Shown in pieces: positions 9,617-18,605 of a DNA stretch of 64,000 nucleotides. Source of the stretch: an uncultured Thalassotalea sp. GTDB lineage: Bacteria > Pseudomonadota > Gammaproteobacteria > Enterobacterales > Alteromonadaceae. The stretch covers positions 1-64,000 of the forward strand of contig CANMZP010000019.1 of the NCBI GenBank assembly GCA_947502355.1. Direction: 5' to 3'. Under the pieces are notes generated by a model that was not told where the DNA came from, did no database searches, and saw only the letters and a program-made list of their open reading frames with translations. Made by a program: the position numbers and the translations under genes. Numbering within the stretch: the first letter of the stretch is position 1; each line of letters begins with the position of its first letter.

Positions 9617-9641
9617 GTACTATAAGAAAGTCTTATAGTAC
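9617..9641. repeat. perfect 11-bp inverted repeat between DUF2955 and arylsulfatase genes
   Basis: GTACTATAAGA, three loop bases, then TCTTATAGTAC. No T-tract follows on either side, so it is not an ordinary terminator. It sits about 95 bases before the sulfatase start, where an operator or an mRNA stabilising hairpin could act. Confidence 0.6.
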
Positions 9642-9715
9642 ATTGCGGGGAAACAGGTTTTCTTTTTTAAGGTGTTGTTTTTGTTGTTAATTTTGTGGTT
9701 AGTTCTGAGTGAGGG

Positions 9716-10783
9716 CTAAATCTGATTTTTTAGATCTCGACGCTGTTTTAAATACTCTAAACAATAAATGGCCAGTATGGCATAGAGGGTAACGAGTAAA
9801 AACAACCCAAAACGAACAGCAAAAGCCGCGTAAACATCTTTACCACTGGCACTGTCTTCGACACTGGGCCCTAACAAAATTAACAGGGTAACAAACACAT
9901 TTTGCCAGAACGATGGACTAAAACTGGATTTACTGATTTGATAAAATTTACACAGCAAATAACACGAAAACACCAACATCCAAGCACTAAATGCCCAAAG
10001 CTCCGTCACCATGTCCAGCAAAAACCAAAATAAAATCGACAAAATACCGCCGATAAACGTTGAGCCAATCAACTCCTTAGCGGCAACGCGCAACTCAATG
10101 GTGCTTGACTGCTGACTTAACGCCACCGATTTAAGCATGATAGGCATGTAGGCAAGTGGGTTCGTTAATGCAAAACAATAGGCCGGTAAGACGATGAGGG
10201 TAGAGCGAAATGCTAACCAGGTTGAATCTATTGCCGGAGGCGTTGTTGCAGGTGCTGCATCATTGTTATCTTCAGGAAAAAATGGATACACCAACCATTG
10301 GCATAAAACGGCGATGATCATCGCAATCACTAGGCTTTCAATGATGGTTTGTGCCAATGCGTAATTCACACTACCGGTGAGTGTGATTAAGGTAATGCCT
10401 ACCGTTAAAAACGTCCCAACTAATACTTTACCTTTATTGATGGTAATTAAACTGCTGAAAAATAAACCGAGGCCAACGATGAATATAGCACTTACAGGGT
10501 AGTTAATCAGGATGGGAATAATGAGTAACCCAATCCCTAAGGTAAGTAGGGTAACAAGCACTAAGCCTATTAGGCCCTTTACCGGCATGGCCGGGCCGGG
10601 TTTTAACCCCAAAAAGAAGGCAAATAATGGCGCAAGATAAGGCAGTGAAATGGTTGAGCCATAAGCTAGCCAAAGCGATAGGGCAATGGTAAAGGCTAAG
10701 CGAAACACCCGCCTTGCCCAAATAGGCAGCTTGGTAAGAAGCGAAGGTCTTTGAGTAAAAGACATTAGCCGATTAGTAGGCAT
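9716..10783 (-). CDS. DUF2955 family inner-membrane protein (FUSC-like pump component)
   Basis: 355 residues with about ten hydrophobic segments in two groups, separated by an acidic, Ala/Pro-rich cytoplasmic stretch (FFPEDNNDAAPA). This is the layout of DUF2955 proteins, distant relatives of the FUSC/AaeB aromatic-acid exporters. The start overlaps the end of the HlyD gene by 11 bases (tight translational coupling). With the adjacent HlyD adaptor and outer-membrane factor it forms a tripartite exporter. By analogy with AaeAB, aromatic or amphipathic acids would be plausible cargo, which would suit products of a sulfatase; this is inference. Confidence 0.82.
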   Translation of the reverse strand: MPTNRLMSFTQRPSLLTKLPIWARRVFRLAFTIALSLWLAYGSTISLPYLAPLFAFFLGLKPGPAMPVKGLIGLVLVTLLTLGIGLLIIPILINYPVSAIFIVGLGLFFSSLITINKGKVLVGTFLTVGITLITLTGSVNYALAQTIIESLVIAMIIAVLCQWLVYPFFPEDNNDAAPATTPPAIDSTWLAFRSTLIVLPAYCFALTNPLAYMPIMLKSVALSQQSSTIELRVAAKELIGSTFIGGILSILFWFLLDMVTELWAFSAWMLVFSCYLLCKFYQISKSSFSPSFWQNVFVTLLILLGPSVEDSASGKDVYAAFAVRFGLFLLVTLYAILAIYCLEYLKQRRDLKNQI

Positions 10784-11978
10784 AAGATAACCAGCTCATA
10801 ATGCGGATATGCAGTTCGCCTAACCAGCGGATGAAACCACCTTCTTCACTGTAAGCAACAACGGAGGCTTGACCACCAACCCGTAATTGTTTTGGGTTGA
10901 TTTGTTGCTCCCTTACGTTAAATTCAATGATCACAGGAAAGCGTTGTGATTGACGCAACCAATCTCGGTTATTATCAATAGATGGTAAGCTGCCCGGCGA
11001 GGTTTTTTTACCGCTGCTGATGCCAATGCCAATACTGCGAATTTTCCCTTGGTAGACATCGCCGGGCAGGGCATCAAATAATATTTCAACGTCGCTGTTT
11101 ATTTGCAAGTGCCCTAAATTGTTTTCGGTAAATTCAGCGTTAATCCACACATCATGAATGGCAACTAAGGTCATAACCGGGTTACCCGCACTGGCAAATT
11201 GGCCAGTATCAACGCTTAAATTCGTGATAACCCCAGAGCTTTGTGCGATCACTTTGGTGTTTTCTAAATCCAGTGTGGCTTTGGCAACGGCGCTTAGAGC
11301 GGCATTGATCAAGGCATTATTTTGACTATCTTCACCACCTTTTTGCTCTATGGCCTGAACAATACCCGCTTGGGCTGAACGCACCTTAGCTTGAGCTTGG
11401 GTTAAATTAGATTGCGATACTTCAATACGGCGCACCGAAATGGTACCTGGGTCGTCATCATATAAGCGTTGTAAACGTTTCAGATCTTGTTCCGCTTTTA
11501 ATTGATTGGCTTTTGCGGCAACTAAATTGGCTTTCGCATTATCAACGGCCGCATCGCCGGCATTAACTTGGTTACGAGTGTTTTCTAAATCGGACAAGGC
11601 TTTGTCTAAAGCAATTTGATAATTAGCCGGATCTATTTTAAACAACAATTGCCCAGCTTCGACTTGTTGGTTATTTTGCACATGCACTTTTTCGATTAAA
11701 CCGCTTACCTTGGGCGCAACGCCAACAACATAGGTTTCTACCCGTGCTTGTGTGGTATACGGGGCAAACCGATCGGCGACAAGGTACCAAATGATGGTTA
11801 GTATGATCAGCGCTAAAATCAGCTGAATACCTTTTTGTAAAGGCTGAGCCGCTTGCTTCTTTTGTTCCGCTAGCTGCTCTTGCTGCTCTTGTATTGGCTG
11901 CGTTTGTTGTTCGGTTGCTTCTGATTCGGGCATTGTTTTATTCTCTAGCGCATCGTTATTGGATTTGGTATTACTCAT
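10773..11978 (-). CDS. HlyD/EmrA-type periplasmic membrane-fusion protein
   Basis: 401 residues. It has a Gln/Glu-rich cytoplasmic tail (1-48), one membrane anchor (about 50-68), then a biotinyl-lipoyl-like half (VETYVVGVAPKVSGLIEKV, NNQQVEAGQLLFKIDP), a long coiled-coil hairpin (about 115-210), the second lipoyl half (SSGVITNLSVDTGQFASAG) and a beta-barrel domain. This is the usual order for EmrA/AaeA-type adaptors that bridge an inner-membrane pump to a TolC-like channel. It lies between the outer-membrane factor gene (upstream, 18-base gap) and the DUF2955 gene (overlapping), so the three are one transcription unit. Confidence 0.9.
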   Translation of the reverse strand: MSNTKSNNDALENKTMPESEATEQQTQPIQEQQEQLAEQKKQAAQPLQKGIQLILALIILTIIWYLVADRFAPYTTQARVETYVVGVAPKVSGLIEKVHVQNNQQVEAGQLLFKIDPANYQIALDKALSDLENTRNQVNAGDAAVDNAKANLVAAKANQLKAEQDLKRLQRLYDDDPGTISVRRIEVSQSNLTQAQAKVRSAQAGIVQAIEQKGGEDSQNNALINAALSAVAKATLDLENTKVIAQSSGVITNLSVDTGQFASAGNPVMTLVAIHDVWINAEFTENNLGHLQINSDVEILFDALPGDVYQGKIRSIGIGISSGKKTSPGSLPSIDNNRDWLRQSQRFPVIIEFNVREQQINPKQLRVGGQASVVAYSEEGGFIRWLGELHIRIMSWLSYAY

Positions 11979-11996
11979 ATAACAGAGGCCTCGTTA

Positions 11997-13535
11997 TTAT
12001 CTTTTAGGGCTTTTAGGCAAAGGTTCGCTCAGTGGTATTTGCCAGTCTTGCCGCTCGTTAAGCTGTTGCTTAGTGCTGTTGGAAATTAGACCGTCAATGG
12101 GCATATCATGCCAACCACCACCTAAAGATTTATATAGGGTGATTACCGCGCTAATATGATCGCCTCGGTTAATCAGGCGTTGATTGGTTTGATTAAAGTA
12201 GGCGCGTTGTGCATCCAACACGCGCTGAAAATCAGAATAGCCTTCTTTAAATCGGGCATTGGCTAACACCAAAGCACGCTGAGTCGCGGTTACCGAAGCG
12301 TCGTAAATATCCATCTTCTCAAGGGTCTTAACAACGCTGATGGCCGCATCATCAATTTCTCGCGCAGCATTTAACACGTTGGCCTGGTACTGCTCGATGC
12401 GCTCTTGTAACCGGGCATCTTGCAGTAAAATATTATTTTCAATGCGGCCATAATCAAGTACGTTCCAGTTGAAACCAGCACCAGTTGACAGCAAGCCATT
12501 ATCACTACTGTTCCCATTTGAATTGCCTGACCAACTTAGCGTGCCAAACAGCGAAATCGAAGGGTAGTAGTCCGCTTCGGCGATCCCAATTTGTGCCGAT
12601 TGCGCAGCAACTAACCACGCAGAAGAGCGGACATCTGGTCGACGCAGAATAATATTGGCTGGGATCTCATTAAGTAATATTGTTTCGATAATAGGTAAAG
12701 TATTTTGCTCCGATTGCAATTCGGCAATTGGCCCTGGAGGTTGTGCCAAAATGGTCGACAAACTGTTGCGCGTTTTGGTTAACAATATTTCCAATGTGGG
12801 AATGGTTGATAATGTGGCTAAGTATTGAGATTTTGCTTGCTGTAAATCAAGTTCAGCCTGTTGGCCTTGCAAATACAGTTTTTGAGTGATTTCATAACTG
12901 CGTTTTTGAATTTTGGCATTTTCATGGGCAATGACAATGCGTTGCTCAGTGGTTTTGTAGGTAAAATATAATTGCGCAACTTGTGAGCTGATAATCACCT
13001 GCATATTTTGTTGGTTGGCTATCGAGCTAAAAAAGCCGGCATCGGCCGCTTCAATCCCGCGGCTAAATTTGCCCCAAAAATCCAACTCCCAGCCAACATC
13101 GATGCCCGATTGATAACTAAACACACTGTCATCACTATCTGGCAGTATGCCGCCACGACTACGGGTTTTTGCACCAGCAATGGAGCCGCTCACTTGTTGC
13201 AATTGCGGGTATAGGGTACTGCCAGCAATGCCTAATTGGGCACGGGCTTGTAAAACGCGCAAACCGGCTTGTTGCAAGTCTAAGTTAGCGGCTAAGGAAC
13301 GTTGCATTAGGGCATTTAATTGTTCATCTTTAAGTGCATGCCACCAAAAGCCTAATTGTTCATCCTTTGCATTTAACGGATTTAGCTTACCATAGAGTTC
13401 AGGTTGCCAAGATTGCAGCCAAGGGGTTGTTGGTTGCTGATAGTCGGGGCCTAAAGTGGTGCAGGCAACACAAACTAAAGACAGAGCCCCAAGGCCTATT
13501 CCTCGAGGCTTACGGATAAAGCGGTGCATACCCAC
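11997..13535 (-). CDS. NodT-family outer-membrane efflux lipoprotein
   Basis: 512 residues with a lipoprotein signal (acylated Cys at about 25, VCVAC), the conserved LGPDYQQP start of the mature chain, and two repeats of the outer-membrane efflux (OEP) fold: LLAANLDLQQAGLRVLQARA in the first and IILRRPDVRSSAWLVAAQ in the second. The RRPDVR signature is diagnostic for the NodT/OprM branch. The product forms a TolC-like trimeric channel for the adjacent adaptor and pump. The gene abuts the AI-2E transporter gene upstream and the adaptor gene downstream. Confidence 0.9.
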   Translation of the reverse strand: MGMHRFIRKPRGIGLGALSLVCVACTTLGPDYQQPTTPWLQSWQPELYGKLNPLNAKDEQLGFWWHALKDEQLNALMQRSLAANLDLQQAGLRVLQARAQLGIAGSTLYPQLQQVSGSIAGAKTRSRGGILPDSDDSVFSYQSGIDVGWELDFWGKFSRGIEAADAGFFSSIANQQNMQVIISSQVAQLYFTYKTTEQRIVIAHENAKIQKRSYEITQKLYLQGQQAELDLQQAKSQYLATLSTIPTLEILLTKTRNSLSTILAQPPGPIAELQSEQNTLPIIETILLNEIPANIILRRPDVRSSAWLVAAQSAQIGIAEADYYPSISLFGTLSWSGNSNGNSSDNGLLSTGAGFNWNVLDYGRIENNILLQDARLQERIEQYQANVLNAAREIDDAAISVVKTLEKMDIYDASVTATQRALVLANARFKEGYSDFQRVLDAQRAYFNQTNQRLINRGDHISAVITLYKSLGGGWHDMPIDGLISNSTKQQLNERQDWQIPLSEPLPKSPKR

Positions 13536-14677
13536 TACTCTTTATTTGCTTCGACGTTTGTGCCTACGTTATCTTCATCAATAGTGGCTTGTTCTACCCA
13601 GTCCATAAATATTTGATAACCCACAGCAAGCAGTACCGCACCAATGAATAAACCAATGATGCCTGCCGTAACCATTCCGCCAATCGCGCCTAATAAAATA
13701 ACTGGCATCGGCGCATCAACACCTCGGCCTAATAGCAAAGGTTTTAAGAAGTTATCGGCAAGGCCCGCAATGACAAAGTAAATAGAAAACACGATATTAC
13801 TGGTGGTAGAGGCATCGCCCCCCATCCATAAGTATACGATTGCGGGGATAAAAATGAGCGCCGCAGGTAATTGTAAAATCCCAAAAACCATCACGATAAT
13901 GGCTAAAATTCCAGCCCCAGGAATACCTGAAAATAAAAAGCCCATGCCTAGCAATAAGGCTTGAATAAAGGCGACACCAATTACTCCAGTAGCTACAGAA
14001 CGAATTGTGGCAACACTTAGAGCGTGCAGTGAGGTACCTTTTTCTTGATTACTAAAGCGAATAAAAATTTTGCGCATTGCCTCGGTACCCGATTGGCCAT
14101 AGGCCATCATGATCCCGGCAATGATTAATGCGCCAATAAAGGTGAATAAACTGCCAAGGGTTGCTTTGGCAACGCCTAAAATAGTCTTGGAGATTTCGTT
14201 TAGTTTATCTTTAGAGTTGGCAATTAAATCGGGTAAATCAGTCGCCGCTGATTGCCAAATGCTGTAAACACGCTCACCAATAATTGGCCAGTCGGCAACC
14301 GACTCTTTTGGTGGGGCAATGGAAACCGTGCCTTGTTGCACGTTGTTGAAAATTCCATGTAAGTGATCAGCAAAAGCATTACCCATCAGCAACGTTGGGA
14401 CGCCCAGTATTAACAAACCACATACCACAATGATTGTCGCGGTTAAGCCTTGTTTGTTCTTACATTTTTTTGCCAACATCAAGTGCAACGGGTACAGGGC
14501 AACGGCGAGAATTAAGGCCCACAACATAATGCCTAAAAATGGCGCAAAAATTTGCAAACATAACACCACAATGACGGCAATAATACCGATTCGTAAAATG
14601 GTATCGGTAAATATACTAACCATTCTTTTTTGCTTATTTGGATCTTCAGGTAGTGGCATGGAAACCTCATTGGTCAT
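13535..14677 (-). CDS. AI-2E/PerM family transporter
   Basis: 380 residues. About eight membrane segments in the PerM/AI-2E exporter pattern: two at the N-terminus, a soluble-looking region about 110-170 (containing WPIIGERVYSIW), then a cluster ending in the family hallmark KPLLLGRGVDAPMPVILLG and GIIGLFIGAVLLAVGY. Members export diverse small molecules or ions, and the AI-2 role is not general. It is the first gene of the efflux unit and overlaps the outer-membrane factor gene by one base. Confidence 0.88.
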   Translation of the reverse strand: MTNEVSMPLPEDPNKQKRMVSIFTDTILRIGIIAVIVVLCLQIFAPFLGIMLWALILAVALYPLHLMLAKKCKNKQGLTATIIVVCGLLILGVPTLLMGNAFADHLHGIFNNVQQGTVSIAPPKESVADWPIIGERVYSIWQSAATDLPDLIANSKDKLNEISKTILGVAKATLGSLFTFIGALIIAGIMMAYGQSGTEAMRKIFIRFSNQEKGTSLHALSVATIRSVATGVIGVAFIQALLLGMGFLFSGIPGAGILAIIVMVFGILQLPAALIFIPAIVYLWMGGDASTTSNIVFSIYFVIAGLADNFLKPLLLGRGVDAPMPVILLGAIGGMVTAGIIGLFIGAVLLAVGYQIFMDWVEQATIDEDNVGTNVEANKE

Positions 14678-14873
14678 TTAAAGATTAGGAATCTCGATGT
14701 TAACTTGAAAGTGATTAATTAACAGTACGTTAGTATATTAAATTAGTGTATTAACTTGGGCTTGTCGATGAGATTTTGACAATAGCGGGCAATTCCTTGA
14801 AAAAAGGATACATTGTTGTGCATATTTTGCGCACTTACCATAGAAACAATGGCAAGCACGCAATAGGTTGACG

Positions 14874-15275
14874 CTATTTCACTTTGATACGCTTTTGTTC
14901 AAACCAATAACCTAGCGTAAAGGTACAAATGGTGATATCGGTAATCGCAAAAGGCACAAACCATTCATTTAACCACGCGGTTTCTGGTGAAAACGCATTG
15001 CTGGTATATAGGTAAACCATAAACAGCTTTTCTAAAAAAGAGTAAAGAATGATAGAACTTTGCCATTTCGGTACAAAGGCCGAGGCGGCAATAAAGAACC
15101 CCATTAAACCGACCATAATGCCCCAATGGCGAATAATGAATAAATAACGCTCATCAAACGGCAAGTTATTCATATCCTTTAGGGCCCACTCTGGCCAAAA
15201 AGCATAAATGGCGGCATACATGGTGACTAAACCGCCAATTACTAAAAACGGCTTTAAAAATCTCGTAAAAAACAT
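14874..15275 (-). CDS. small four-helix membrane protein, unknown function
   Basis: 133 residues, four predicted membrane helices (about 8-28, 46-66, 74-92, 104-124), no catalytic motif. It starts 26 bases after the SDR gene ends, so it is cotranscribed with it. I do not recognise a characterised family. Several small four-helix proteins of this kind sit beside SDR genes in lipid and steroid metabolism clusters, but that is a weak hint. Confidence 0.7.
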   Translation of the reverse strand: MFFTRFLKPFLVIGGLVTMYAAIYAFWPEWALKDMNNLPFDERYLFIIRHWGIMVGLMGFFIAASAFVPKWQSSIILYSFLEKLFMVYLYTSNAFSPETAWLNEWFVPFAITDITICTFTLGYWFEQKRIKVK

Positions 15276-15300
15276 AGTTATCCTATTGGTTTGGGTTCAA

Positions 15301-16119
15301 TTATGAGCGTTTAATGATATTTACGAACAGATTTCCCATGAGCTTTTCGCCAATGAGGTACTGGACAAATAACATAATTTTGGCATCAAGGGTTGTTCGG
15401 TAAGACAGTTTTGGAGAAACACAAAAACCGGCTTTAACCATGGTGTCGACGGTTGATTTTGTATCAGAGCCTTTGCGATAGGCTGAGTATAAGAAACTAT
15501 GTGATTTATCAACCATCTCCTTATATTCGTCAAGTTTATTGGTTGCTTTCATATCCGCTAACTGCAGAGCGTCTAATTCGGTTTCGACACAACCAGGTTC
15601 AATGGTACACACTTTAATGTTAAACCCTGCAACTTCTTGTGATAGGCCTTTTACCATACCATTTAAAGCGTGTTTTGATGCCGAATACCAAGAGTTCATG
15701 CCCGTAGAAATGCGACCGGCAATAGAAGTGGTAAAAATGATCCGACCACAATTTTGCTTACGCATATGTGGGAGTACCGCGCGAGCAACACGAGCGGCAC
15801 CAAAAACGTTGGTATCAAATTGCTCGTGTACTTTATCAATAGGCGTTTCTTCAACAGGCCCGGCAATGGGAAAGCCCGCATTAGAGTAAACCACGTCGAT
15901 TTTACCGGTTATGTTAATAATGTTGGCAATGACCTTTTCAACGTTTAATTCATCGCGAACATCCATTTTAAATATGTGACCGCCTAGTTTTTCCAGATCT
16001 TGCATGTTATCTACGCGCCGAGCCACACAAAATACACAGTGGCGTTCCAGTAAAAGCTTTTTAGCTAAGTCTTTGCCAATGCCTGAGGAAGCGCCAACAA
16101 TTAAAACAATTTTTTTCAT
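15301..16119 (-). CDS. short-chain dehydrogenase/reductase (classical SDR)
   Basis: 272 residues. Rossmann cofactor motif GASSGIG near residue 9, the NAG motif in VVYSNAG, catalytic Ser in IIFTTSIAGR and the YSASK Tyr-Lys pair. The Arg-Arg after beta-2 (VARRVDN) favours NADP(H). Substrate is likely a secondary alcohol/ketone, possibly hydrophobic given the C-terminal membrane-like segment (IMLFVQYLIGEKLMGNL). It is transcribed away from the LysR gene at 16.2 kb, and a LysR-type dyad lies 60 bases before its start. Confidence 0.9.
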   Translation of the reverse strand: MKKIVLIVGASSGIGKDLAKKLLLERHCVFCVARRVDNMQDLEKLGGHIFKMDVRDELNVEKVIANIINITGKIDVVYSNAGFPIAGPVEETPIDKVHEQFDTNVFGAARVARAVLPHMRKQNCGRIIFTTSIAGRISTGMNSWYSASKHALNGMVKGLSQEVAGFNIKVCTIEPGCVETELDALQLADMKATNKLDEYKEMVDKSHSFLYSAYRKGSDTKSTVDTMVKAGFCVSPKLSYRTTLDAKIMLFVQYLIGEKLMGNLFVNIIKRS

Positions 16120-16178
16120 TCAAATAGGTCCTTGGGGAATGAGGAATAAAAAGATTGTAATGAACTTTAAAAATAACA

Positions 16179-16200
16179 ACAAATGATGTATTTTCATTAG
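16179..16200. promoter_or_regulatory. candidate LysR operator (ATGA-N7-TCAT) in SDR/LysR divergent region
   Basis: The dyad ATGA-N7-TCAT inside this stretch fits the LysR consensus T-N11-A. A second copy, 20 of 22 bases identical, lies at 21149-21170 before the DUF4136 lipoprotein gene. Location between the regulator and its divergent neighbour is the classic LysR arrangement. Confidence 0.65.
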
Positions 16201-16238
16201 AGTTATAACTAGCAGGAATATTACTGAAAGGTAGGGTT

Positions 16239-17174
16239 TTGAATAAACTTGAGCAAAAACTAGCAAGAATCGATTTAAATTTATTAATTTCATTAAGCGT
16301 TTTATTAAATGAACGCAGTGTGAGCAAAGCCGCGGACGTTTTGTTTGTGACTCAGCCTGCGATGAGTAAAACATTGCAGCGCTTGCGAAGTCTGTTTGAT
16401 GATCCACTCTTTCATCGTACCTCTTCAGGTATTGTGCCAACCAAGAAAGGTAAAGAGCTCGAACAAAAACTGCCTCCGCTATTAAATCAGCTTAACTCGG
16501 TATTAACCGAAAGTGAGTTTACCCCGTCTACTTGTAATCAAACATTTACCATTTCCATACCATCGATTATCAGCCACGTGTTGTTGCTGCCATTTATTGA
16601 AAAGATCAATAAATTGGCACCAGATATCTGTATTGTTGATGTCCCGAGCGAGGCTGATCCAAGTGCATCGCTTGAAAAAGGGAAGTATGATTTTGCCATT
16701 CATGTCAGTAAACCCAAAAATAAGAACTATAAATACACCTCGTTGGGTTTGATAAAGCCATGTGTGTTTGCGCGCAAAAATCATCCCTTGGCGCAAGAAC
16801 ACGCAAAACCTAGCTTAGAAGATTTGAACGGGTTTAAATTTATTGATTATCAAGTTGGGGCATGGGAAGGCAAGAGCTTTGAAAATCCTGCGCAAAGAAT
16901 TTATCGATTATTGGACTTTCATCCGCAAATCATCTGTAAAAGCAGCCAGTTAAGTACCATTACTGCGTTATTATCAAAAAATGACTATTTGTTTATTTCA
17001 CCTGAATTTATGCTTAACGCCCCAGATTTCGCCGATAAATTCAGCAAAGTTATGGAATTTGATTTAGACGAAAATTATTTGTTTGAATTAATATTGATTG
17101 AGGCGCCTCAAAATCAATTTAGTAAAGCCGAACAATGGCTAAAAACCGAGTTACTTAAAAGAATTATGCTTTAA
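16239..17174 (+). CDS. LysR-family transcriptional regulator
   Basis: 311 residues. The start is a TTG at 16239, supported by GAAAGG seven to nine bases upstream and by the fit of the N-terminus to the family. The winged helix lies at about 12-70 (LLISLSVLLNERSVSKAADV, then QPAMSKTLQRLR), followed by the linker helix and a periplasmic-binding-protein-like effector domain (about 95-305). It is divergent from the SDR and probably autoregulates while activating that operon. The likely inducer is a compound handled by the sulfatase/efflux cluster. The effector domain shares its general type with the broken LysR gene at 0.6-1.2 kb. Confidence 0.9.
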   Translation: MNKLEQKLARIDLNLLISLSVLLNERSVSKAADVLFVTQPAMSKTLQRLRSLFDDPLFHRTSSGIVPTKKGKELEQKLPPLLNQLNSVLTESEFTPSTCNQTFTISIPSIISHVLLLPFIEKINKLAPDICIVDVPSEADPSASLEKGKYDFAIHVSKPKNKNYKYTSLGLIKPCVFARKNHPLAQEHAKPSLEDLNGFKFIDYQVGAWEGKSFENPAQRIYRLLDFHPQIICKSSQLSTITALLSKNDYLFISPEFMLNAPDFADKFSKVMEFDLDENYLFELILIEAPQNQFSKAEQWLKTELLKRIML

Positions 17175-17264
17175 TTTTAGCTAAAATTGGTGCTGGTAAC
17201 ATCCTTTTAAACCATCACCATGGCTCGTTTTTTAACCGCTTTTATTGGCTGGTTTTGTTAAGCT

Positions 17265-18482
17265 TTAAAAGCTAAAACTTATCCCAAAGAAGTGAATTTC
17301 CCCGGCAAAACTTCCGTAAATTTGGGTGTATGCCTTACCGGTACGATCAATATCAACATTGCCGAGATCTGCGTACTCGTAGAAAAAATCAATGTTCGTG
17401 TTATTCCATTTGGTTTTAGCCCCTAATGAGTAGCGATACGCTTTGCCTACGGGCATATCGACCCATTGTTTGGTTGCATCATCTTGTGGGGAGGTCGAGT
17501 AGGCAACACCCGCTTTTACGGTCCAGTCATTATTAAGGATGTATTCACCGCCGAGCGCATATTTATAGACATCGTCCCAGTCACGGTTAATGCCTTGTGG
17601 TGCCGTGGTCATTTGATTTAATTCCTCATGGTATACCGGAGTTTCGCCGTACTGACTCCATTTGTGCTGCTGCAGGGAGGACAATAAGGTTAATTTAGGC
17701 GTCACTTGAACACGGCCACTTAAATCAAACAAGCTTGGGGTGATTAATTCGGTACCCACAATGGATGGCATCGGCTCATCTAGCAATAAGGTCACGTCTA
17801 AATCGGTAAATTCATGAGTTACCTTAGAGCGATAGCTCAACCCTAACGACCATCTTGGTTGCTGATACATTAACCCTAATGTATAGCCATAAGCGATATC
17901 ATCACCTTCATCAATGTTAATGCCGGTTGTTGCCACCTCAAGTGTTGCATAACTGATTTGCGCGCCTAAACCTAAGGATACGTTGTCATTAATCTTATAA
18001 CTTAGATTTGGGTTTAATTGGGCGATGCTCATATCTGCCTCAGTTAAATGATTGGCACCATCCCATTCTTTTCCGTAATCAATGGCTGAACCACCGGTAC
18101 CGGCAAAATTTAGCCCCACGGACCACTTGTCATTTAAGGCTCGGGTATAAAATACACTTAATGCCGGTAGGGTAGTATTACCCGAAGCATCACCGGTATC
18201 GGTATAGTCAGGTAGTTCACCATGATAACCCTTATCGTGATAATCCATTTCAAGGTCTAACACCATGACATTAATGGTAGTTAATTTATTTGCCATAAAT
18301 GCCATTGTTGCTGGATTCATCCAGCTTGATGCAGCCGAGTCGGTATAAACACCATCGCCTGCACTAGCAGTGCCAGCGTTGGCGGTTACGGCTTCTTGTA
18401 AAAGTAGACCACTGGCCTGTGCTGATATTGAGCACAAACCTAGGCCTGCACAAATATATTTTGCAATGTGAGATTTGTTCAT
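17265..18482 (-). CDS. FadL/TodX (OMPP1) family outer-membrane channel
   Basis: 405 residues. A signal peptide ends at AQA/SGL (about 24), and the mature chain starts with the plug-like segment typical of FadL (GLLLQEAVTANAGTASAGDG, then SSWMNPATMA with the conserved NPA). The rest alternates in short amphipathic strands with a final aromatic FGISFSF, as in a 14-strand barrel. FadL-type channels take up hydrophobic substrates (long-chain fatty acids, aromatic hydrocarbons). It follows the second sulfatase gene on the same strand, 123 bases downstream, suggesting that the substrate or product is lipophilic. Confidence 0.88.
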   Translation of the reverse strand: MNKSHIAKYICAGLGLCSISAQASGLLLQEAVTANAGTASAGDGVYTDSAASSWMNPATMAFMANKLTTINVMVLDLEMDYHDKGYHGELPDYTDTGDASGNTTLPALSVFYTRALNDKWSVGLNFAGTGGSAIDYGKEWDGANHLTEADMSIAQLNPNLSYKINDNVSLGLGAQISYATLEVATTGINIDEGDDIAYGYTLGLMYQQPRWSLGLSYRSKVTHEFTDLDVTLLLDEPMPSIVGTELITPSLFDLSGRVQVTPKLTLLSSLQQHKWSQYGETPVYHEELNQMTTAPQGINRDWDDVYKYALGGEYILNNDWTVKAGVAYSTSPQDDATKQWVDMPVGKAYRYSLGAKTKWNNTNIDFFYEYADLGNVDIDRTGKAYTQIYGSFAGEIHFFGISFSF

Positions 18483-18513
18483 TGGTATGTCTTTTATAAA
18501 AGTAAATAATGGA

Positions 18514-18550
18514 GGTTATGGCACTTGTAGTAAGTACCCATGCCATAACC
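18514..18550 (-). repeat. 10-bp hairpin in the sulfatase-FadL intergenic region
   Basis: GGTTATGGCA and TGCCATAACC are perfectly complementary around a 17-base loop. There is no T-tract, so it looks like an mRNA processing or stabilising structure, or an operator, rather than a terminator. Confidence 0.5.
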
Positions 18551-18605
18551 CAAATCGGGATTTACAAAGGAAAATGCATGTTTAAAACAGCCTTAATAAC
18601 AGGCA

